Shown in pieces: positions 35,812 to 44,800 of a stretch of DNA of 64,000 nucleotides. Made by a program: the position numbers and the translations under genes. Source of the DNA: CAVVIO01 sp963748095 (GTDB lineage Bacteria; Bacteroidota; Bacteroidia; Bacteroidales; UBA10428); NCBI GenBank assembly GCA_963748095.1, contig CAVVIO010000037.1:1-64000 (forward strand), in the 5' to 3' direction. How positions within the stretch are numbered: position 1 is the stretch's first letter; every line of letters begins with the position of its first letter. The notes below the pieces were generated by a model. That model did no database searches, had not been told where the DNA came from, and saw nothing but the letters and a program-made list of their open reading frames with translations.

Positions 35812-37590
35812 TTAATAATAAAACGCTCCGGTGTACCTGGCGGAGTTGTCTTTTTTATCGATCACTACAATTTCAAGGTGGTGTTTTTGCCCCGGTGATA
35901 AACGGTCGGGATCAATAGTGTAGCTGATAGAGTCAGTTTTTTTGTCGTATTCAAACAAAGCCCATTGCCCATCAATATACCCGTTATAATTTTTAATGCC
36001 CGATAAATCGTCATTGATCTTAAAACTGACAACCTGGTTGGCATAATATTTTCCATTGTTATTGAAATGAATAGGCACTATTTCCGGAGGGACGGTATCA
36101 ACTAACACCACGAATTTACCGAATACATCAGCATTAGCAGTAACAAAACCATTATCCCAGTTGCCGCCTTCGGCAGTATATTTATTGTCCTTATCAATAT
36201 TTACTATTAAGGCTTTGTTTTCAAGTCGAGCTGGCAAGTCCCTTGTTCTGAGACTAAGTTCATAATCTTTGTTGACTGGTGTATATTCATCCTGTATGTA
36301 ATGTATATCCGAATACATTGTACTGTCTCCGTTTATCCTGGCGTATTTGAAATTAATATTGTTATAGAGGACATATGCCGGAATATAAACCTTCACTTCG
36401 CTGTTCTGAAACAGATTGGGCTGATTGTAATAAAAGGTAGTTACAAAATTTGAATCCAGATCGGTAGTGGCTGTTGACGTCACTTTATTGTAACTTTCTA
36501 CCTGGAAGCTGAGTTTTGAAGTATTACTGAAAGCATCTTTAACAATAATATCGACAGTATGCAAAGTGTCATCGTTAAAAGCGACTTCTCCATGGTTAAG
36601 TACATCTTTGTATATTTTCAGTTTATTATTAGGGTCAAGAAAGAGTTTCTGTATGTTCAATTTATTTTTTACCCGTTGTTCATAATCAACCTGGCTTTTA
36701 ACATAGGAGGTAACATAGAAAGAAACTTTGTCCATTGTATGATAATAAATCAGGGTACTGTCGACTAATAATTTGATGGAATATACAGCAAACCTGTTGT
36801 TTGTACCGTTCATGTAATCATAGGTTTCCACGCCGAAACCGATATTACCGGAAACATTTACCGGTTTCCCATTGAGTTTATAATTTCCGTTATTTCCGAA
36901 GGGTATTTCAATGTCTTTTTGATTTTTATAGTCCACAAAGCTTTTATTGTCAAGCGGATAAATTCCTACACGGTAAATAACAGGTTTGATTTTATCTTTA
37001 ATATTAAAAATATCCGATCCGAATTTTAATACATTTACAGGTACCTGGTCTTTGGTTGTCCTGATCTCGAAATGCAGGTGCGGGCCTCCTGAAAAACCGG
37101 TATTACCGGAATATGCAACTAACTGATGCCTTGAAACCGGGAATTTGTCAGGTGGCAGATAAACATCCACTTCAAAACTTTTACGCTGGTATTGAATGTC
37201 TTTTATGAACTTTTCAATCTCGGGAATATAGGCGCTCAGATGGCCATATACTGTTGTATACCCGTTAGGATGATTAATATACAATGAGTGGCCGTATCCT
37301 CCGCTTTGGATTTTTATGCGGGAAATATACCCTTTGCCTGCAGCAAAAACTTTCTGTCCGATAACTCCTTCGGTCTTAATATCTATGCCTGCATGAAAAT
37401 GATCAGCCCTTAGTTCACCAAAATCACCTGCAAGATATATTGGAATATCAACCGGAGGAGAAAAGGTTGTGTCGGAATGATTTTGTTGAGCGAAAACAGG
37501 GCATTTACCTATATTAATTACTAAAGCAAAAGTTAGAAAAAGTCTGAGAAATTGCATATATTTAAAAGTTACAATTTGTAGAATTTTCAT
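35812..37590 (-). CDS. M23 family metallopeptidase (exported)
   Basis: 592 residues; initiation at 37557 (MQFLRLFLTFALVINIGKCPVFAQ) would give a cleaner signal peptide than 37590. The LytM-type peptidase domain at about 60-200 keeps both zinc motifs, HFHAGID (H66, D70) and GGPHLHFEIR, so it should be active on peptide cross-links of peptidoglycan. The remaining about 390 residues are beta-rich, Ig-like or of unknown fold (NDDLSGIKNYNGYIDGQWAL). First gene of a unit with anmK; divergent from the zap genes. Confidence 0.93.
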   Translation of the reverse strand: MKILQIVTFKYMQFLRLFLTFALVINIGKCPVFAQQNHSDTTFSPPVDIPIYLAGDFGELRADHFHAGIDIKTEGVIGQKVFAAGKGYISRIKIQSGGYGHSLYINHPNGYTTVYGHLSAYIPEIEKFIKDIQYQRKSFEVDVYLPPDKFPVSRHQLVAYSGNTGFSGGPHLHFEIRTTKDQVPVNVLKFGSDIFNIKDKIKPVIYRVGIYPLDNKSFVDYKNQKDIEIPFGNNGNYKLNGKPVNVSGNIGFGVETYDYMNGTNNRFAVYSIKLLVDSTLIYYHTMDKVSFYVTSYVKSQVDYEQRVKNKLNIQKLFLDPNNKLKIYKDVLNHGEVAFNDDTLHTVDIIVKDAFSNTSKLSFQVESYNKVTSTATTDLDSNFVTTFYYNQPNLFQNSEVKVYIPAYVLYNNINFKYARINGDSTMYSDIHYIQDEYTPVNKDYELSLRTRDLPARLENKALIVNIDKDNKYTAEGGNWDNGFVTANADVFGKFVVLVDTVPPEIVPIHFNNNGKYYANQVVSFKINDDLSGIKNYNGYIDGQWALFEYDKKTDSISYTIDPDRLSPGQKHHLEIVVIDKKDNSARYTGAFYY

Positions 37591-37668
37591 AAAAGTGTAA
37601 AACTAAAATTTATTATTTGTAATAAATACTAAAAGAATATTTTTTTAAATTTGCATTGAACTAATGAC

Positions 37669-37676
37669 TATATTTG
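37669..37676 (+). promoter_or_regulatory. -7 element (TATATTTG) for the zap-6S-rny region
   Basis: TATATTTG matches TAnnTTTG 19 bases before the first ATG. A second TAAATTTG (37646-37653) lies upstream. A correctly spaced -33 box was not clear. Confidence 0.4.
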
Positions 37677-37694
37677 CTACAGCAGAGAACATAA

Positions 37695-37988
37695 ATGAAC
37701 GCAAAGCATAATGAAATATTGAGTAATCTGAGAGACAAAATTAAATCGATTATTTCATTATATGAACATGAGAGGGAAAAGACGAGGCGATTGAGCGCTG
37801 AAAAAGAAGAGTTAAAAGATGAAGTTAAACTGCTGGAAATTAAAATGAAAGAATTGGAAACAAAATATAACAATGCTATTTTAGCAAAAAGTATCGTAGC
37901 ATCTGAAAGTAATGCTCATGATGCCAGGATAAAAGTGAACAGGATAGTGCGGGAGATTGATAAATGTATTGCTCTTTTAAACCGGTAA
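37695..37988 (+). CDS. Small coiled-coil protein upstream of zapA
   Basis: 97 residues, almost entirely helical with heptad-like spacing (LYEHEREKTRRLSAEKEELK, LLEIKMKELETKYNN) and a conserved-looking C-terminus (DARIKVNRIVREIDKCIALL). It is 7 bases upstream of zapA and clearly co-transcribed. By size, coiled-coil form and position it could play a ZapB-like division role, but no sequence motif proves that. Confidence 0.75.
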   Translation: MNAKHNEILSNLRDKIKSIISLYEHEREKTRRLSAEKEELKDEVKLLEIKMKELETKYNNAILAKSIVASESNAHDARIKVNRIVREIDKCIALLNR

Positions 37989-37995
37989 CTAATAG

Positions 37996-38295
37996 ATGGA
38001 TAGCTTGGAGGATAAATTATCAATAAAAGTAAATGTAGCGGATAGATATTATCCCCTTAAAATAGAGAGACAAGAAGAAGAAAAGATTCGAAAAGCAGCT
38101 AAATTAATAAATGAAAAAGTTCTTCAATATAAAAAGAGATACCTCGATAAAGATGTGCAGGATTTTCTTGCTATGGCTGCATTGCAATATGTAACTAAAG
38201 TAATAGAAATAGAAGATAAGAACGATCTTGTACCTTTATTGGATAGTATCCGTGAAATTAATGAAGAATTGGATGTATATCTAAAAGGAGAGTAA
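37996..38295 (+). CDS. zapA: Cell division protein ZapA
   Basis: 99 residues. The N-terminal beta-hairpin segment LSIKVNVADRYYPLKIERQEEEKIRKAAKLIN is typical of ZapA, followed by a helix with ALQYVTKVIEIED and a C-terminal coiled coil. ZapA binds and bundles FtsZ at the division site. 6S RNA and rny follow. Confidence 0.9.
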   Translation: MDSLEDKLSIKVNVADRYYPLKIERQEEEKIRKAAKLINEKVLQYKKRYLDKDVQDFLAMAALQYVTKVIEIEDKNDLVPLLDSIREINEELDVYLKGE

Positions 38296-38326
38296 TAAAG
38301 GTTCTTTAAAATACTATAAAATCATA

Positions 38327-38526
38327 GCCCGCATAGTTTCTTCAATAGATTTTGAAACTCAACAGTTCTTAAATTGGAGCAAAGCTCGATTTATTTAGAA
38401 CAGGCCATAACCCAACTCGTTTGGGTTCCCGCGTAAAGCGGCAGTGGAAGTTCGATGTAAATTGGCGACTCCACCCATGACGTAATGGGGTTTTATAAAC
38501 AGTTGAAGAAATGTGCGGGTTTTTTA
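38327..38526 (+). ncRNA. ssrS: 6S RNA (SsrS)
   Basis: The ends form a long closing stem: CCCGCATAGTTTCTTCAA (from 38328) against TTGAAGAAATGTGCGGG, about 16-17 pairs with one bulge, ending in TTTTTT as an intrinsic terminator. Inside are an asymmetrical internal bulge and a central hairpin (AACCCAACTCGTTTGGGTT), the plan of 6S RNA, which binds RNA polymerase holoenzyme as a promoter mimic. Length about 200 nt and the position between zapA and rny agree with where 6S RNA is found in Bacteroidota genomes, as I recall. Ends are estimated. Confidence 0.75.
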
Positions 38527-38556
38527 TTTAATATAAATCAATAATATATAATAAAA

Positions 38557-40128
38557 ATGACAACACAGTTACTAATCACCGAAATACCTTTTATTGTAAA
38601 GGGGATTATTGTTGGTGCAGGTTCTTTTGTTGTTGGGGGTGCAGTTTCATATTTACTTTGGCAGATTACCCTCAGACGAAAAAGCCAGAATATAATTAAG
38701 GAAGCCCAGATAGAAGCCGAAGTAATAAAAAAGGACAAGATCCTTCAGGCAAAAGAAAAATTTTTACAGCTTAAAAGCGAGCATGAAAAATACATTAATG
38801 AAAAGAACAATAAGATCAATGCCATCGAAAATCACGCCCGACAAAAAGAGGTTTTAATTTCGCAAAAATTAGAAGAGACACTCCGTAGCAAAAAAGAGAT
38901 GGAAGCCGTACGAGAAAATCTTAATGTTCAAATGTCTGTGGTGGAAAAAAAGACGGATGAACTTGACCGTATGCATAAGCAACAGGTAGAACAACTGGAA
39001 GCTATTTCCGGAATTTCGGGTGAAGAGGCTAAAGAACAATTGATGGAATCGCTCAAAGAAGAGGCAAAGACTGAAGCCATGTCCTATGTGAATGAAATTA
39101 TGGAAGAAGCTAAAATGACAGCTAACCGGGAAGCTAAAAAGGTGGTAATTGAAACCATTCAGCGTGTAGCTACTGAAACTGCCATCGAAAATTCCGTCAC
39201 AGTCTTTAACATAGAAAGCGATGAGATAAAAGGACGTATTATTGGCCGTGAGGGAAGAAATATCAGGGCACTGGAAGCCGCTACCGGCGTTGAAATTATT
39301 GTCGACGATACACCCGAAGCTATTGTACTTTCCGCTTTTGACCCTGTGCGAAGGGAAATTGCGCGACTGGCGCTTCATCAGCTGGTTACCGATGGACGGA
39401 TACATCCGGCAAGGATAGAAGAAGTGGTGTCAAAAACAAAGAAGCAGATCGAAGAAGAGATTATAGAAGTTGGAAAACGTACTACCATTGACCTTGGTAT
39501 TCACGGGCTTCATCCCGAACTGATCAGGTTAATTGGTAAAATGAAATACCGCTCATCATATGGTCAGAATCTTTTGCAGCATTCACGTGAAGTGTCTAAC
39601 CTTTGCGGTATAATGGCATCGGAACTCGGACTTAACCCAAAGCTGGCAAAAAGAGCCGGACTCTTACATGATATTGGGAAAGTACCTGATGACGAACCAG
39701 AAATGCCTCATGCAATTTTTGGAATGAAGCTGGCAGAAAAATTCAAGGAAAAACCCGAAATATGTAATGCCATCGGCGCCCATCATGATGAAGTTGAAAT
39801 GACCAGCCTGTTATCACCAATAATCCAGGTGTGTGATGCTATATCCGGTGCACGTCCCGGCGCACGCCGTGAGGTGGTGGAATCGTATATAAAACGACTC
39901 AAAGATCTTGAAAACCTGGCTTTATCATATCCTGGTGTTACTAAAACCTATGCTATTCAGGCTGGCAGGGAACTGCGGGTAATTGTGGGTAGTGAAAAGG
40001 TTTCTGATAAGGAAGCGGATAACCTGTCGTACGAAATCGCTAAAAAAATTCAGGATGAAATGACCTATCCGGGTCAGGTAAAAATTACTGTCATTCGTGA
40101 AACAAGGGCGGTTAGCTATGCCAAATAG
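38557..40128 (+). CDS. rny: Ribonuclease Y
   Basis: Membrane-anchored endoribonuclease initiating mRNA decay. 523 residues: N-terminal membrane segment (FIVKGIIVGAGSFVVGGAVSYLLW), long coiled coil (about 45-200), KH RNA-binding domain with IKGRIIGREGRNIRALEAATG, then the metal-dependent HD domain with AGLLHDIGKVPD and GAHHDEVE. The C-terminal part (YPGVTKTYAIQAGRELRVIV) is the Rny-specific domain. Its end overlaps the convergent SirB1-like gene by 13 bases. Confidence 0.97.
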   Translation: MTTQLLITEIPFIVKGIIVGAGSFVVGGAVSYLLWQITLRRKSQNIIKEAQIEAEVIKKDKILQAKEKFLQLKSEHEKYINEKNNKINAIENHARQKEVLISQKLEETLRSKKEMEAVRENLNVQMSVVEKKTDELDRMHKQQVEQLEAISGISGEEAKEQLMESLKEEAKTEAMSYVNEIMEEAKMTANREAKKVVIETIQRVATETAIENSVTVFNIESDEIKGRIIGREGRNIRALEAATGVEIIVDDTPEAIVLSAFDPVRREIARLALHQLVTDGRIHPARIEEVVSKTKKQIEEEIIEVGKRTTIDLGIHGLHPELIRLIGKMKYRSSYGQNLLQHSREVSNLCGIMASELGLNPKLAKRAGLLHDIGKVPDDEPEMPHAIFGMKLAEKFKEKPEICNAIGAHHDEVEMTSLLSPIIQVCDAISGARPGARREVVESYIKRLKDLENLALSYPGVTKTYAIQAGRELRVIVGSEKVSDKEADNLSYEIAKKIQDEMTYPGQVKITVIRETRAVSYAK

Positions 40129-40994
40129 GGTTTATTCAGTACTTCCAGTAATTCATTGAGTCGCCCGATTTTTTCATGAAAACCTATCCTTTCATAAGAA
40201 AGGATTAGGTTATTTATCAGCCGGATGATGATTACTTCATTCGAACAAGGGATATAAAATGATTTTTCAGGTTTTATATTCTGCTGAACAACAAAATAAT
40301 CAATTTCTCTTTTACCCAATACCGCTCCCTTATTAAAGGGATTAATATAAAAAAGGATATCATCTTGTTCATCTGTTGAATCAGAAAACCGGTATTCGTC
40401 TTTATAGGCAAGAATAAAATTTTTAGGAAGGTTTACCCCGTAAATTGGCAGCCCCAGTTTGTGCGCTACCGACAAATATATGATTGCCATTGAGATAGGA
40501 TTTCCTTTTTTGGTTTCTATTACCTGGTTGATGTATGAATTCTGTGGTGAGTAAAAATTACTGCTGTTTTTCGAATATTTATGTACCTCGTAGATTATGT
40601 AATTTAAAATCTTAACTTTTTCAAGTGCCGTGAGATTATTGTTAATTTCCAGCCACACGTCTTTTCGTATGTTCTCGATCTCTTTATCGATCTTATTAAA
40701 ATTTATTTCAGGAAATTGATACTGGGCAACAAAAAATGCTCCCTCCAGTATGTATTCAGCACCGCTTTTTCGCCAACGGGCCATGTTTTCACGGGTATGA
40801 TTGAATTGTATATTGTGAATTACATTTTCCAAACGTTCCTGCACCAGTTCATTTAATGTGCTTTCCCATGCCTTTTCCAATTCAGGTATCGCTTCCGTTC
40901 CTTGTTGCATCAGGTTGCTTGCAACTACATTTATAACTTCAGTATCCGAATCATCAAGGAGTGATATTAGTGCTTTAACTTCTTTGATATCCAT
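40116..40994 (-). CDS. SirB1/transglutaminase-like family protein
   Basis: 292-residue cytosolic protein. An N-terminal HEAT-like helical part (IKEVKALISLLDDSDTEVIN) precedes a SirB1 N-type transglutaminase-like domain: NFYSPQNSYINQVIETKKGNPISMAIIYLSVAHKLGLPIYGVNLP is characteristic. In the usual position of the papain-like Cys this family has Ser or other residues (KGNPISMAI), so activity is doubtful. Function is unknown. The gene begins 3 bases after the nucleoside phosphorylase stop, so the two are one operon. Confidence 0.85.
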   Translation of the reverse strand: MDIKEVKALISLLDDSDTEVINVVASNLMQQGTEAIPELEKAWESTLNELVQERLENVIHNIQFNHTRENMARWRKSGAEYILEGAFFVAQYQFPEINFNKIDKEIENIRKDVWLEINNNLTALEKVKILNYIIYEVHKYSKNSSNFYSPQNSYINQVIETKKGNPISMAIIYLSVAHKLGLPIYGVNLPKNFILAYKDEYRFSDSTDEQDDILFYINPFNKGAVLGKREIDYFVVQQNIKPEKSFYIPCSNEVIIIRLINNLILSYERIGFHEKIGRLNELLEVLNKPYLA

Positions 40995-40997
40995 TTT

Positions 40998-41864
40998 CTA
41001 TAATTTAATTAACGTTTGTTCAATTAAACCGGAAATTATTGGTTCATAATCAGTTGAAAATGATTTAGTGGATCTGTTTGCAACAACTGCACACAAAGTT
41101 AGTGAATTATGTCCTAATAATTCTGATAACCCGTAAATGGCGGAACTCTCCATTTCATAATTTGTGATTTTCATTCCGTTGAATCTGAAATTCTCCAGTT
41201 TTTTATTCAAATCGGGGTACTGCAACGGCAAACGCAATGATCTTCCCTGTGGGCCATAAAATCCAGGTGCTGAAATTGTTATTCCGGAAGGGATGCCATC
41301 TGCCAAACGTTTTAATAAACTATCCGAAGCTTTCACAAAATAAGGAATTGCCAATTTTTCATTCCAACTGGTAAACTTCACAAACGCATTAGCTATATCG
41401 TGAAGTATCACATTATTAGTATCACTGTAAAAATGTAGCACATTGTCAAATCCGGTAGCTATTTCTGACGCAATCCATGAATCTACAGGTATTTCAGGTT
41501 GAATTGCTCCTGTAGTTCCGATACGGATGAGATTCAGAGAGGTGTGTGTTGTTTTGGTTTCCCGTTTTTTAAGGTCGATGTTTACAAGGGCATCCAACTC
41601 ATTTAATACAATGTCGATGTTATCTGTTCCGATACCTGTTGATAAGGCAGTAATTCTTTTTCCCTGAAAATATCCTGTGTGGGTAACGAATTCTCTGTTC
41701 TGACGGGTGATTTCGATACGTTCGAAAAAACGGGAAACCTTTTCGACTCTTCCCGGATCGCCAACGAGTATTATATTTTCTGCAATATCTTCGGGATGCA
41801 GATGCAGGTGATAAATACTTCCGTCTCTGTTTAATACTAATTCCGATTCTTTTATTCTTTCCAT
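40998..41864 (-). CDS. Nucleoside phosphorylase (PNP/UDP family)
   Basis: 288 residues. Family motifs are ILVGDPGRVEKVSRFF (phosphate site), LSTGIGTDNIDIVLNELDAL, LNLIRIGTTGAIQPEIPVDSWI and KITNYEMESSAIYGLSELLG, where EMES contacts the ribose. It phosphorolyses a nucleoside to base and ribose-1-phosphate; motifs lean to uridine phosphorylase, but base specificity cannot be read with confidence. Confidence 0.9.
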   Translation of the reverse strand: MERIKESELVLNRDGSIYHLHLHPEDIAENIILVGDPGRVEKVSRFFERIEITRQNREFVTHTGYFQGKRITALSTGIGTDNIDIVLNELDALVNIDLKKRETKTTHTSLNLIRIGTTGAIQPEIPVDSWIASEIATGFDNVLHFYSDTNNVILHDIANAFVKFTSWNEKLAIPYFVKASDSLLKRLADGIPSGITISAPGFYGPQGRSLRLPLQYPDLNKKLENFRFNGMKITNYEMESSAIYGLSELLGHNSLTLCAVVANRSTKSFSTDYEPIISGLIEQTLIKL

Positions 41865-42085
41865 TTTGTCAATACTTTAAAAATTAAAATTATTTAAAAA
41901 AAAGATTTCCGACAATCAAAAGTATTAACACTGACAGGATTATTTCAGGTTGTGCAAATATGAAAACTGTATGTTGATGGTATTGTGTATAAACAGAATT
42001 GTTAAAAATTTGTTCTTTCTAAAACGGTATTGATAATTGAGTATGATTAGATAAGGTTACCGGTTTATCGGTAATAAAAGTTTTT

Positions 42086-42093
42086 TATCTTTG
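42086..42093 (+). promoter_or_regulatory. -7 element (TATCTTTG) of the DUF4293 gene
   Basis: Exact TAnnTTTG match 18 bases before the start codon. A -33 box is not obvious. Confidence 0.4.
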
Positions 42094-42110
42094 GCAAAAA
42101 AAATTATATC

Positions 42111-42579
42111 ATGTTGCAGCGGATTCAAACAGTTTATTTATTTATTGTAGCTATTTTAACAGGTTTAATGCTATTTCTCCCATTGGCTGAAATACTTAAT
42201 GAGGGAGGCGATGTTCTTACCCTATATAGTTATGGTGTAGTCAACCAAGCATCGGATAAAACAGGTGTCATCTATTCTACTTTACCTATGGCTATAATGA
42301 TTGCTATTATTTTCACCATTAGCGTAATTTCTATATTTCTTTATAAAAACAGAACCCGGCAGATGCGATTTTGTGTTTTTAACATCCTGTTGATGGTTGG
42401 ATTATTAGGGTTAATCCTGTTTTATTATCTCTCTAGTTAAAAAGGATATAGGTATTTCCCATCATACTTTCAGGTTATCGATAGTTCTTCCGATCATTAA
42501 TATTGTGCTTACGTTCCAGGCATTCAGGGGCATACGAAGAGATGAACTGCTGGTGCGCTCCTACGAGAGATTACGATAG
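42111..42579 (+). CDS. DUF4293 family membrane protein, frameshifted
   Basis: The first frame (42111-42440) begins MLQRIQTVYLFIVAIL, the DUF4293 signature, and contains three membrane segments before stopping after FYYLSS. The +1 frame continues LVKKDIGISHHTFRLSIVLP and then NIVLTFQAFRGIRRDELLVRSYERLR before TAG (42579), which is the expected fourth membrane segment and conserved C-terminus. One surplus base in CTCTCTA (about 42431-42435) explains it and gives 155 residues. Function of the family is unknown; it occurs throughout Bacteroidota. Confidence 0.85.
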
Positions 42580-42600
42580 GAATTATTACAGATTTCTGCT

Positions 42601-43056
42601 TTATATGATCACCATGTGTTCCGGATCAGTAATTCTTTCACAATAATGACATTTCAACTGTACATCTCTTTTTGAGATCACTTTGAATTTTGTGATTATT
42701 TTTTCATTATTGGTAATACATTTCGGATTGACACATTTCACAATTCCAACCACTTCATCAGGAATTTCCACAACTTTCTTTTCAACTACTTCGTAATTTT
42801 TAATAATGTTCAGTTTTGCCTGGGGGGCTACCAGCGAAATCTTGTTGATTGCCTTATCCTTGAAAAAAGTATCGGATAGTTTTATGATTGCTTTTTTACA
42901 AAGTTTGTCACTTTCAAGGTTCGTTCCGAATGTGATTTTTTTATCTATTTTATCAAGTCCAAGAATGGAAATAACCTTAAAAAGGTTGTTGGCAGGGATA
43001 TGGTCGATCACTGTACCATTCTTTATTGCACTGACTTCCAGTATTTTGTCTTTCAT
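42601..43056 (-). CDS. pyrI: Aspartate carbamoyltransferase regulatory subunit PyrI
   Basis: 151 residues. The allosteric nucleotide-binding domain (NGTVIDHIPANNLFKVISIL) is followed by the zinc domain with four Cys in KCVNPKC and LKCHYCER, which contacts the catalytic subunit. It gives feedback control (CTP/ATP) to the first committed pyrimidine step. It lies 9 bases downstream of pyrB; the order pyrB-pyrI is as in enteric bacteria. Confidence 0.97.
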   Translation of the reverse strand: MKDKILEVSAIKNGTVIDHIPANNLFKVISILGLDKIDKKITFGTNLESDKLCKKAIIKLSDTFFKDKAINKISLVAPQAKLNIIKNYEVVEKKVVEIPDEVVGIVKCVNPKCITNNEKIITKFKVISKRDVQLKCHYCERITDPEHMVII

Positions 43057-43065
43057 ATTTCTGCT

Positions 43066-43974
43066 TTAAATCAATCCTAAAATTGTTGTTATAATGGCTT
43101 GTCTGATGAATACACCATTTAAAGCCTGGGTAAAATAATAAGCTTTTTCATTACTGTCTACATCCTGATCTATTTCATTCACACGGGGAAGAGGATGCAG
43201 TACTTTTGCGTTTGATTTTGTTAATTCCAGCATTTCGTTCTTTAAAACATAAGCGTTTTTAGTGCGTTCATATTCAATCGGATCAGAAAACCTTTCTTTC
43301 TGTACCCTTGTCATGTAAATAATATCGGCTCTTGAAATAATGTCCGTAAAATCTTTGTGCTCATAGTATTTCAATCCGAGATTATTCAGATAAATTTTAT
43401 ATTCTTCAGGCATTTTTAATTCATCGGGTGAGATAAAATTAAAAGTGGTTTTAAATTTCGACATGGCCATCAGTAGGGAATGCACGGTACGTCCGTATTT
43501 CAGGTCACCTACCATGAAGATGTTCAGGTTATCGAGTGTACCCTGTGTCTTTTGAATGGAATACAGATCAAGCAGGGTTTGAGTAGGATGTTGATTCGCA
43601 CCATCTCCGGCGTTGATAATGGGTACATTGGTGATTTCACTGGCATACCTGGCACTTCCTTCCAGGGGATGGCGCATTACGATAAGATCGCAATAGTTGC
43701 TTACAACCTTAATCGTATCGTACAATGTTTCACCTTTGGTAACTGATGATGAATTGGAATCGCTGAATCCGATTACCCTTCCGCCCAATTTATTGATGGC
43801 GCTTTCAAAACTTAATCTTGTTCTTGTGGATGGTTCGAAAAACAGGGTTGCAATGACTTTGTTTTTCAGAATGTTGCTGATGGGATTCTTTTCAAATTCA
43901 GCAGCAAGGTCTAATATTTTCAGGTATTCCTTTTTGTTATAGTCTTCAATGGATACCAGACTTTTATTTTTCAT
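43066..43974 (-). CDS. pyrB: Aspartate carbamoyltransferase catalytic subunit PyrB
   Basis: Joins carbamoyl phosphate and aspartate to carbamoyl-aspartate. 302 residues with the carbamoyl-phosphate loop FFEPSTRTRLSFESA, the 80s-loop SSSVTKGETLYDT, RHPLEGSARYA, GDGANQHPTQTLLDLY and VLHPLPRVNEI. All catalytic motifs are intact. Confidence 0.97.
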   Translation of the reverse strand: MKNKSLVSIEDYNKKEYLKILDLAAEFEKNPISNILKNKVIATLFFEPSTRTRLSFESAINKLGGRVIGFSDSNSSSVTKGETLYDTIKVVSNYCDLIVMRHPLEGSARYASEITNVPIINAGDGANQHPTQTLLDLYSIQKTQGTLDNLNIFMVGDLKYGRTVHSLLMAMSKFKTTFNFISPDELKMPEEYKIYLNNLGLKYYEHKDFTDIISRADIIYMTRVQKERFSDPIEYERTKNAYVLKNEMLELTKSNAKVLHPLPRVNEIDQDVDSNEKAYYFTQALNGVFIRQAIITTILGLI

Positions 43975-44167
43975 TATACATAGATTTTAATTTCAGGGAT
44001 TATGAGTAAAGATAAATAAGTTATAATTCTTTGTAAATAGTTGTTCATATTAATTCATAAAAAATGGTGGCCAGTAATTAACGGGGCTATTTAACCGCAA
44101 GTATTAGTAACTTTATGTACTATAAAGTATGTATTGTTTCATAACTCTCATTATAAATTTAATATAA

Positions 44168-44779
44168 TTAGTTATTGTTTTCCTGTTTAGTTATTTTCAG
44201 TGATTGTATGGTTTCCAGCCTGTTTGTAATACGTACTGATTCGCTTTGCCTGATCTTTAAACTTATTTCGCATCGCTGATCAAAAACAGGCTTCAGTTGT
44301 TCGAGGTTTTCCTCCCGGATTATTCGCATTACTTTACTCATTTCTGCATAATCAAAATTTATCGTAAATAGGTCTTCTACTATTTTAACAATGATCCTGG
44401 CATTGTTTAAAGCATCAGCAGTTGCAGTTCTGTAAGCTTTAATTAATCCCCCGGTTCCGAGCAGGGTTCCACCGAAATACCTCACTACCACGATGAGAAT
44501 ATCAGAAAGATCTTCGGATAATATCTGTCCGAAAATTGGTTTCCCGGCTGTTCCTGATGGTTCACCGTCATCGTTCATGCGGTATACTTCTTTTTTGGCT
44601 CCCAATCTGTATGCAAAGCAATGGTGTCGTGCATCGTGATATTGCTTTTTCAGGCTGTCGATAATTTCTTTTATTTCGTCTGGCGTACAAACTGGAAAGG
44701 CAAAAGCCAGGAATTTACTGCCTTTATCTTTAAATATTCCTTCTGCTTTTCCTGATATGGTTTTGTAGGTATCTTCCAT
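44168..44779 (-). CDS. YigZ/IMPACT family protein
   Basis: 203 residues. The UPF0029 N-terminal domain carries KGSKFLAFAFPV, HHCFAYRLG, DDGEPSGTAGKPIFGQI and VVVRYFGGTLLGTGGLIKAY, all diagnostic; a DUF1949 domain follows from about residue 135. The role is unsettled (linked to translation or proline-related metabolism in some annotations). It follows the EamA transporter gene by 21 bases on the same strand. Confidence 0.92.
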   Translation of the reverse strand: MEDTYKTISGKAEGIFKDKGSKFLAFAFPVCTPDEIKEIIDSLKKQYHDARHHCFAYRLGAKKEVYRMNDDGEPSGTAGKPIFGQILSEDLSDILIVVVRYFGGTLLGTGGLIKAYRTATADALNNARIIVKIVEDLFTINFDYAEMSKVMRIIREENLEQLKPVFDQRCEISLKIRQSESVRITNRLETIQSLKITKQENNN

Positions 44780-44800
44780 TATTGTATATGTTTTCCCTAC

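Noticed and set aside
38869..39405. 178-residue frame antisense to rny
   Set aside because: It lies wholly inside the well-conserved rny gene, has no recognisable motif and no ribosome site; it is a shadow of the codon pattern.
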